Source of the DNA: an uncultured Rhodospirillaceae bacterium
GTDB taxonomy: Bacteria; Pseudomonadota; Alphaproteobacteria; CAAGCB01; CAG-977
Direction: 5' to 3'
NCBI GenBank assembly: GCA_900553035.1
Contig: USCC01000036.1
Span: 1-19,392 of the forward strand
Length of the DNA: 19,392 nucleotides
Under the pieces are notes generated by a model, which ran no database searches, was not told the origin of the DNA, and saw only the letters and a list, made by a program, of their open reading frames with translations. Shown in pieces: positions 15,335 through 19,392 of this stretch. A program made the translations under genes and the position numbers. Position 1 is the first letter of the stretch, and the number at the start of each line of letters is the position of its first letter.

Positions 15335-15436
15335 TTAATTTTTCGGGCGGAGGTGATGCTGTTTTTAATTTTTTTGCGCGCAAGATAGTTTTAACTTTTT
15401 TCATAAAAACGCAGGATAGTTTTAACTTTTTTGAAG
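15267..15436 (+). repeat. Three GATAGTTTTAACTTTTTT direct repeats
   Basis: Copies start at 15267 (inside the left 80-nt repeat, with one C for A change and one T fewer), 15384 and 15415. The first and third continue with GAAG. A fourth, weaker form (GATAGTCTTATATTTTTT, minus strand) is in the right repeat. They lie in the 410-nt space between tRNA-Lys and the arginase-family gene (15220-15632), in which I see no protein-coding gene. Confidence 0.6.
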
Positions 15437-15550
15437 CGGAAAGGAAAGACGTGTCAAAAGCGCTCTCGTGAATGTAAGAATATGCTCAAAAGGGGCGTAC
15501 TTGTATTTTCGTGTATGTTGTTTTAATTTTTTTTATGCGTTAACTGTAAG

Positions 15551-15592
15551 AACAGACGCATCTTTATGAAAAAACGCGGCATCTGTTTTTTT
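15551..15592 (+). terminator. Terminator-like hairpin just upstream of the arginase-family gene
   Basis: AACAGACGC (15551-15559) pairs with GCATCTGTT (15579-15587) with one mismatch, followed directly by a run of seven T (15586-15592). It ends 40 nt before the ATG at 15633, and no promoter is visible in that 40 nt. It could attenuate the gene or end a small RNA from 15440-15592. The loop is long (19 nt), which lowers confidence. Confidence 0.45.
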
Positions 15593-15632
15593 ATTTGCAG
15601 GCGTCAGTTCCCTTCAGGCAAAGGAGTTCAAA

Positions 15633-16502
15633 ATGTCAAAGACCGTCCGTTTGATTTATCCGCAATGGCAGGGGGCATCCGTCGCTTCCCTGATCCCCGA
15701 AATCAAAGATCCGAACGAAGCGTCAAAAGGCTATTATTTAGGGGCGCGTCTGTTGGATTTTCTGGCGCCGCAAAACGGTCAGGAAACGTTAACGGTTCCT
15801 GTTTCCCTGAACATTTCCGACCGAAAAGTCGTCAACGGCGTTTTGGACAGAGACGTCATTCTTAAACAAAACCGGGACGCGCTGCGGCTGCTGCGCCAAA
15901 AGGCTCCGGATAAAATCGTGACGTTCGGCGGCGAATGTTCGGTAAGCGTCGTGCCTTTTACGTATTTGGCCGAAAAATACAAGGGAGACGTCGCCGTCAT
16001 TTGGATTGACGCTCACCCCGACATTACTTTGCCCGGAGACGTTTATCCGGCATTTCATGCGATGGCGGTGACGGCGCTGATGGGTGAAGGAGAACGGGAC
16101 ATTATGGCCGGTCTGCCCGCAAAAATCAGCCCTGATAAAATACTGCTGGCCGGCCTGCGGAATTGGGAACGCGACGAAATCAAGGAACGTCAGCGAAAAT
16201 ACGGCATCAGGCATGTGACAAAGGAAGATCTGAAAAAGACTCCGAAGGCCGTTCAAAACTGGCTGGATGCAAGCGGTGCTTCCAAAGTTTTGATCCATTT
16301 CGATATGGACGTCCTGGATCCTGCGGAAATCATCGCTGCCGTCGGAACGGATCCCAACGGCATGAGTATTGATGAAGTCGTTTCGCTGATCGGCGAGATC
16401 GCTTCGGAAAAAGAACTTGTCGGTTTGACCGTTGCCGAGCCCATGCCCCGAACGGCAATCCGGATAAAAAATATGCTCTCAAGGCTGCCCCTGCTGAAAT
16501 AA
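15633..16502 (+). CDS. Arginase/agmatinase-family (ureohydrolase) protein
   Basis: A 289-residue cytosolic hydrolase of the binuclear-metal family that cleaves guanidino or formimino groups (arginine, agmatine, formiminoglutamate and similar). Metal-binding motifs are WIDAHPDI (124-131; Asp126, His128, Asp130) and HFDMDVLDP (222-230; Asp224, Asp226). FHAMAVTALMG (141-151) corresponds to the substrate-side His motif. The first metal motif, usually GGDHS, is GGECSVS here, so Cys102 stands where a metal-binding His is expected. I recall family members with Cys at this place, but no substrate for them. The ATG follows AAGGAG after 6 nt. The gene is convergent with the 571-residue gene, inside the repeat-bounded module. 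Confidence 0.85.
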   Translation: MSKTVRLIYPQWQGASVASLIPEIKDPNEASKGYYLGARLLDFLAPQNGQETLTVPVSLNISDRKVVNGVLDRDVILKQNRDALRLLRQKAPDKIVTFGGECSVSVVPFTYLAEKYKGDVAVIWIDAHPDITLPGDVYPAFHAMAVTALMGEGERDIMAGLPAKISPDKILLAGLRNWERDEIKERQRKYGIRHVTKEDLKKTPKAVQNWLDASGASKVLIHFDMDVLDPAEIIAAVGTDPNGMSIDEVVSLIGEIASEKELVGLTVAEPMPRTAIRIKNMLSRLPLLK

Positions 16503-16526
16503 AAAACAGACCCCCGGTTTTCAGGG
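16501..16526 (-). terminator. Weak terminator-like hairpin between convergent genes
   Basis: On the minus strand CCCTG (16522-16526) pairs with CGGGG (16512-16516) around AAAAC, and a T6 tract follows 5 nt later (complement of 16501-16506). It would serve the minus-strand gene ending at 16565. The stem is short with one G-U pair. Confidence 0.3.
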
Positions 16527-16564
16527 CTTGCTTATTTCATTGGAAACGCACTGTATCGATACGT

Positions 16565-18280
16565 TTATTTTTGCCGCGCCCCCAGATGCCGAATGATCGT
16601 CATCGCATTCGGATTCGCTGGGCGGGAAGCGTTCGGCGTTTTGTCAGATCGCGGTAACACGCGGGGAGCCGGGGCTTTCGGCTTTCCGCCGTTCGGGTGT
16701 GCTTTTCTCCAAACGTTTATATCCGTGCCTTTCGGAGCAATCGTCGTTCCCTTGGGTCTGGGGACCACGCCTTCGGGTTCGATCAGTCTTTTTAATCCCG
16801 AAAGATCCTGGTCTTCAAAAACCAGGCTGTTGCACTTCATTTTGCCGAAATCAAGTGTACCGCCTTCGGGCAGTTTGACGTTGCTCAGAAAAAGCACGTT
16901 GCATTTTTCGGGGAAAATGAATTCGTCGATATGCGACAGGTCGCAATTTGTCAGCCCGACTATTCCCGTACATTTGCTCAGATCTAACGTTTCCATGTTT
17001 TTCGGCGCAGAACAGCCGGTAAGAAAGATGTCGCCCGTAAAGCGAACCTCAGGCGTGTCTTCAGGCAATGTAACAGCGGAAAAATTCGCGTTGTTTATTT
17101 CATGCTTATATTTTCCTTCGGATTCCGGCAGCTTTTTGACAGAGCGTTTGAAGGCAAGCCCGTAAAGATTCGGAATCAGGGAAGCGGGATCGTTGTCCAA
17201 AGATGCGCTTTTCCTCTCGTAAGGCATTACGGAAAGATCGGATATCTGGCGTTTCATGCGTTCGACCATATAATCGTTCTTTTCGCTGACGTTATAAGGT
17301 GTGTGCAATTTTGCGAATTTTTCCCAATCTTTGGAAACGTATCCGTTTTTGTCGGCGATCTGTACGACCTTGCCGCCGACGTTCAGATATACGGCCGTCA
17401 GCGGATTCCTGTCAGGAAGAAGCAGCGTCTCATAATCGGGCCTGTTATCGGGGTGGTTAATGCATTCTTTCGATCCTTCGGGCTTTTCAACGCCCGCCAT
17501 GCCGTAATACTGCTGGCCTTTGCGCTCTTCGAATTCATAAATGAAACCGTAGGCTTTTTCGTTTATTTTTTTATATTTAAAGCCGGCGCCTTTTTCGCCG
17601 TCGGCGTATGTGGCGGCCATGGCAAAGTCTTTCGTGGCATAGGCGGCGTCTCTGGGGCGTCTGTGGAAAGTCAGGGCATACGGTTTATCGCCCAGGGTCG
17701 CCCCGCGATACAGGCGGCCGTCGACAGAATCAAGTTTCACCGCCGGCATTTCGTTTGAAGCGCGGTTTAACTGCTCTGACAAAAAAAGATCGACGTTTTG
17801 TTCGTCCGGATTGTTTTGGGCGATGTCTATGATCTGGCCGTCATAGGTATGGTTGACGGCGGGAATCAGGTTCTTTCGGGACACGGGCAGGGCGCGGCTT
17901 GTCGCAATGCCGTTTTGATTCATGATCTCGAATACATCGGCCGTCGCTTTTACGGCGTCTTTGGGGCTAAGGAAGGGCGAGCGTATGCCCGTGCCGTCAA
18001 CGACAAAACAGCCGAGATCGTCTTTGACTCTTTCATCATAATACGGAACGGCGTTGATGCCGTTTGAACGGAGCATGTTTACGATATCGCCGACGTTTTG
18101 TCCGTTCGGGTAAACGCCCAAAGACACGGAAACAGGAGCCGTCAGGTCGTCGAAGTGATCGGAAAAAATGGCTTTCAGTTTTTCTTTGTCGTCGGAACGG
18201 CTGATAACGTCTTCCACGTAAGATCTGTTCGTTATTGCGCTTAATTGAGCCATCAAAGACAGGGAAGACGTATTTTTCAT
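16565..18280 (-). CDS. Putative ADP-ribosyltransferase-like protein with leucine-rich C-terminus
   Basis: A 571-residue protein I do not recognise as a named family. Residues 1-165 form an unassigned region without a signal peptide. Residues 185-300 loosely follow the Arg-type ADP-ribosyltransferase pattern: LYRGA (190-194, R-motif-like), AYATKDFAMAATYA (213-226, STS-motif-like) and DYETLLLPDR (282-291, catalytic-Glu-like). The pattern is by eye and weak. Residues 400-505 are irregular leucine-rich repeats (METLDLSKC, VGLTNCDLSHIDEFIFP, GGTLDFGKMKCNSLVF). The tail (505-571) is Pro/Lys/Arg-rich. The layout would fit a secreted effector or toxin, but that is inference. AAGGA lies about 8 nt before the ATG, and the promoter is excellent. 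Base composition is AT-richer than the operon at 453-10636. Confidence 0.6.
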   Translation of the reverse strand: MKNTSSLSLMAQLSAITNRSYVEDVISRSDDKEKLKAIFSDHFDDLTAPVSVSLGVYPNGQNVGDIVNMLRSNGINAVPYYDERVKDDLGCFVVDGTGIRSPFLSPKDAVKATADVFEIMNQNGIATSRALPVSRKNLIPAVNHTYDGQIIDIAQNNPDEQNVDLFLSEQLNRASNEMPAVKLDSVDGRLYRGATLGDKPYALTFHRRPRDAAYATKDFAMAATYADGEKGAGFKYKKINEKAYGFIYEFEERKGQQYYGMAGVEKPEGSKECINHPDNRPDYETLLLPDRNPLTAVYLNVGGKVVQIADKNGYVSKDWEKFAKLHTPYNVSEKNDYMVERMKRQISDLSVMPYERKSASLDNDPASLIPNLYGLAFKRSVKKLPESEGKYKHEINNANFSAVTLPEDTPEVRFTGDIFLTGCSAPKNMETLDLSKCTGIVGLTNCDLSHIDEFIFPEKCNVLFLSNVKLPEGGTLDFGKMKCNSLVFEDQDLSGLKRLIEPEGVVPRPKGTTIAPKGTDINVWRKAHPNGGKPKAPAPRVLPRSDKTPNASRPANPNAMTIIRHLGARQK

Positions 18281-18309
18281 GATCGTTTTCCTTTTTATTT
18301 TTATGGCAA

Positions 18310-18338
18310 ATGATAGCGAATTTGCGCGCTTCTGTCAA
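18310..18338 (-). promoter_or_regulatory. Strong promoter of the 571-residue protein gene
   Basis: On the minus strand a perfect TTGACA (18333-18338) and TATCAT (18310-18315, 5 of 6) are separated by 17 nt. The start would be near 18303, with a leader of about 22 nt. It is the best sigma70-type match I found in the window. Confidence 0.8.
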
Positions 18339-18362
18339 AATTTTACACGGTAAATAAATGAA

Positions 18363-18392
18363 AGGCGGTTTCAGCGCCGCCTCGTTTTTTTT
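18363..18392 (+). terminator. Orphan terminator-like hairpin at the inner edge of the right repeat
   Basis: AGGCGG (18363-18368) pairs with CCGCCT (18377-18382) around an 8-nt loop, followed by CG and eight T. No plus-strand gene ends here; it may stop antisense transcription or simply belong to the repeat, since the left repeat has GGCGG at the matching place. Confidence 0.35.
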
Positions 18393-18393
18393 A

Positions 18394-18473
18394 GGATTTC
18401 TGCCCCTTTTATCCCGCTGTATCCCGCTATATCCCGGTTATTTAAAAAATATAAGACTATCTTTTGCCTTACA
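18394..18473 (-). repeat. 80-nt inverted repeat, right copy
   Basis: Read on the minus strand it begins TGTAAGGCAAAAGATAGT and carries three GGGATA units before GGGGCAGAAATCC. It aligns without gaps to 15255-15334 (about 80% identity by hand). It lies about 55 nt upstream of the promoter of the minus-strand 571-residue gene, in the same orientation relative to that gene as the left copy has to the arginase-family gene. No target-site duplication is visible outside either copy. Confidence 0.75.
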
Positions 18474-18496
18474 TCCGGTATAAACTGTCTTTGTCA

Positions 18497-18505
18497 TGTT
18501 ATAAA
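18497..18505 (+). promoter_or_regulatory. Possible extended -10 promoter of yjhX
   Basis: TGT followed by TATAAA (18500-18505) fits an extended -10 element; no good -35 box is present at the right distance. A start near 18512 would place the leader ORF at the very 5' end of the mRNA. Confidence 0.4.
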
Positions 18506-18521
18506 ACCGCATAGAGGGTTT

Positions 18522-18548
18522 ATGTTGGAAAATGTAGTAGTCGGGTAA
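18522..18548 (+). CDS. Candidate leader peptide MLENVVVG upstream of yjhX
   Basis: An ATG at 18522 is followed by seven sense codons and TAA (18546-18548), encoding MLENVVVG. A GAGGG Shine-Dalgarno (18514-18518) lies 3 nt before the ATG, a little close. The stop codon lies inside the left arm of the hairpin at 18543-18576, so a ribosome on this ORF would interfere with that hairpin. E. coli topAI (yjhX) is also reported to have a regulatory leader peptide, toiL; this peptide is not obviously similar in sequence. Too short to prove coding from one sequence. Confidence 0.4.
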   Translation: MLENVVVG

Positions 18549-18576
18549 TCGCGGCCGCCCGGTCGGTGTATTACCC
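18543..18576 (+). promoter_or_regulatory. Leader hairpin upstream of yjhX
   Basis: GGGTAAT (18543-18549) pairs perfectly with ATTACCC (18570-18576). Inside, CGGCC (18552-18556) can pair with GGTCG (18561-18565) around GCCC. An alternative helix, CCGCCCG (18555-18561) with CGGGACGG (18590-18597, one bulged A), would break both this hairpin and the following terminator. Confidence 0.55.
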
Positions 18577-18591
18577 CTGTTGAATGTCGCG

Positions 18592-18618
18592 GGACGGATG
18601 CTTCTTCCGTCTGTTTTT
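18592..18618 (+). terminator. Candidate intrinsic terminator (attenuator) in the yjhX leader
   Basis: GGACGGA (18592-18598) pairs with TCCGTCT (18606-18612, one G-U) around a 7-nt loop and is followed by G and five T (18614-18618). It lies 28 nt before the yjhX ATG, so it would stop transcription before the gene unless prevented. Confidence 0.5.
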
Positions 18619-18646
18619 GCACGTCAGTCTACTGCACAGGTTTATC

Positions 18647-18907
18647 ATGAATATTTCCAGATTGGAGCAAAGAACGCTCCACGTATTGGCGTTGGGCGGA
18701 TATATCGCTCATTTCCGCAATCCCGAAGGCCGCATCGTAAATGTCGAATGTTACACGCGCGACGGCTATATCCTTCTTGACTGCACCCGGGAGGTTTTTG
18801 TCAAACTCAAAGCCAAACGGTTGATCAGTTCAAAAGGAGGCCGTCCGTACCGCATTAATGCGTCCGGACTGAAATTCCTGCGTTCACAGCTGGACAACTG
18901 CGGCTGA
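18647..18907 (+). CDS. yjhX: YjhX/TopAI family protein (UPF0386)
   Basis: An 86-residue small basic protein with the family N-terminus MNISRLEQRTLHVLALGGYI and the conserved VECYTRDGYILLDCT, FVKLKAKRLI and PYRINASGLKFLRSQLDN. The length matches E. coli YjhX (85 residues). E. coli YjhX (TopAI) is described as a topoisomerase I inhibitor and the toxin partner of YjhQ. No YjhQ-type acetyltransferase gene follows here, so it is solitary in this window. The start is set by homology; an in-frame ATG at 18584 lies inside the leader terminator region and has no ribosome site. AGG lies 6 nt before the chosen ATG. Its expected target gene, topA, is at 4261-6885. Confidence 0.9.
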   Translation: MNISRLEQRTLHVLALGGYIAHFRNPEGRIVNVECYTRDGYILLDCTREVFVKLKAKRLISSKGGRPYRINASGLKFLRSQLDNCG

Positions 18908-18949
18908 TTTTTCCGGAAGAGCCGGAATCTGAGACGCCGGAACACCGGG

Positions 18950-18970
18950 AAAAAGGATATCCGCCTTTTT
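18950..18970 (+). terminator. Possible terminator after yjhX
   Basis: AAAAAGG (18950-18956) pairs with CCTTTTT (18964-18970) around a 7-nt loop, 43 nt after the yjhX stop. The stem is AT-rich at its base, so strength is uncertain. Confidence 0.4.
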
Positions 18971-18976
18971 GCCGTT

Positions 18977-19005
18977 TTGATTTTCCGCCGCCGGTATGAT
19001 ATGAA
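18977..19005 (+). promoter_or_regulatory. Promoter of the HAD phosphatase gene
   Basis: TTGATT (18977-18982) and TATGAA (19000-19005) are 17 nt apart. The start would be near 19012, about 32 nt before the ATG. Confidence 0.5.
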
Positions 19006-19043
19006 TCGGCCGGAATTTTCTGACGGAAGGGAGGAACCCGGCA

Positions 19044-19392
19044 ATGACGGCGTATCAAATGGTTTTCTGTGACGTGGACGGGACGCTTCATACTCCCGAC
19101 CACGCGTTGCTGGACGACACGAAAGCGGCTGTCCGGGCTTTGAAGGAGAAGGGCGTACCCTTTATCGTATCGTCCGGTCGGACACCGCGGGCGCTGTATC
19201 CCGTCGTCAGAGAGCTGGAGCTGGATACGCCCGTCATTGCCAGCAACGGCGGTTATGTGGGGGAAGCTTCCGGAAAGACGTTGTTTGAAACGGGGTTTGA
19301 TCTGGCGGCGGCTCTGGAGATTCGACAGACGGCGTCGGCGTTTGTTCCCGACGCCGTCTGTACGACATATTGCGGGACCCTCTGGATTGCGG
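19044..19392 (+). CDS. HAD-superfamily (Cof-type, IIB) hydrolase, N-terminal part
   Basis: The first 116 codons of a phosphatase gene that runs off the right edge. Motif I is CDVDGTL (Asp10 nucleophile, Asp12), motif II is VSSGRTPRAL (Ser44, Arg46), and IASNGGYV (65-72) is the conserved step before the cap domain. This pattern is that of Cof/YidA-like HAD-IIB enzymes, which dephosphorylate sugar phosphates, nucleotides or cofactors; the substrate cannot be told. GGAGG (19030-19034) lies 9 nt before the ATG. It has its own promoter and is probably independent of yjhX. Confidence 0.9.
   Translation, partial: MTAYQMVFCDVDGTLHTPDHALLDDTKAAVRALKEKGVPFIVSSGRTPRALYPVVRELELDTPVIASNGGYVGEASGKTLFETGFDLAAALEIRQTASAFVPDAVCTTYCGTLWIA

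Noticed and set aside
15566..15865. A 99-codon frame starting inside the loop of the hairpin before the arginase-family gene
   Set aside because: No ribosome site, and most of it is an out-of-frame shadow of the arginase-family gene; a role as a leader ORF is possible but unsupported.
15105..18560. tRNA-Lys as an integration site for the repeat-bounded module
   Set aside because: I looked for a second copy of the tRNA 3' end near the right boundary and found none, and no integrase gene is present.
18584..18646. N-terminal extension of YjhX from the ATG at 18584
   Set aside because: The family starts at the MNISRxEQRTLHVLA motif, the extension has no ribosome site, and it overlaps the leader terminator hairpin.
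1..19392. CRISPR arrays, rRNA genes, transposase or phage genes
   Set aside because: No regularly spaced identical repeats, rRNA-like sequence or recognisable transposase, integrase or phage protein was seen on either strand.

Overview
The window looks like part of an alphaproteobacterial chromosome. The best evidence is the block plsY-dprA-topA-rnr followed by rpmG, a gene order I know from Alphaproteobacteria, together with a 55-residue cysteine-free L33 protein of that group's type. An intact, tightly packed housekeeping operon next to loosely spaced accessory genes would fit an uncultured, possibly host-associated member, but placement below class level is inference.

Region 1 (1-10694, minus strand): the start of a secreted protein gene with its own promoter, then rpmG with its own promoter and terminator, then a long minus-strand unit read in the order nucleoside hydrolase, dusA, plsY, dprA, topA, rnr, S41 protease. 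Gaps are at most 16 nt, and two junctions are ATGA stop/start overlaps. The products cover nucleoside salvage, tRNA dihydrouridine, phospholipid synthesis, DNA uptake/recombination, supercoiling, RNA decay and periplasmic proteolysis.

Region 2 (10860-14632): an orphan disordered protein gene with promoter and terminator; a roughly 700-nt gene-poor stretch holding two diverged direct repeats of about 260 nt; then a metal-efflux cassette. The cassette has a free-standing CxxC metal-binding protein, a Zn/Cd/Pb-type P1B ATPase that lacks its usual N-terminal metal-binding domain, and a convergent ArsR/SmtB repressor. An imperfect palindrome sits at the start site of the cassette promoter and is the likely operator.

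Region 3 (14647-15219): a miniature flagellar rod-like protein and tRNA-Lys(UUU), each with a recognisable promoter.

Region 4 (15255-18473): a visibly more AT-rich module bounded by two inward-facing copies of an 80-nt repeat (about 80% identical by hand count). It holds an arginase-family enzyme with a Cys in place of a metal-binding His, and, facing it, a 571-residue protein with an ADP-ribosyltransferase-like centre and a leucine-rich C-terminal part. This is the strongest candidate for an undescribed mobile or co-regulated unit.

Region 5 (18497-19392): a yjhX/topAI-family gene (topoisomerase I inhibitor family) whose leader appears to carry an 8-codon ORF, a structured hairpin, an alternative pairing and an intrinsic terminator, which together form a candidate attenuator. 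The window ends inside a HAD-family phosphatase gene. All motif positions, promoters and structures were read by eye; no alignment, folding or database search was run.
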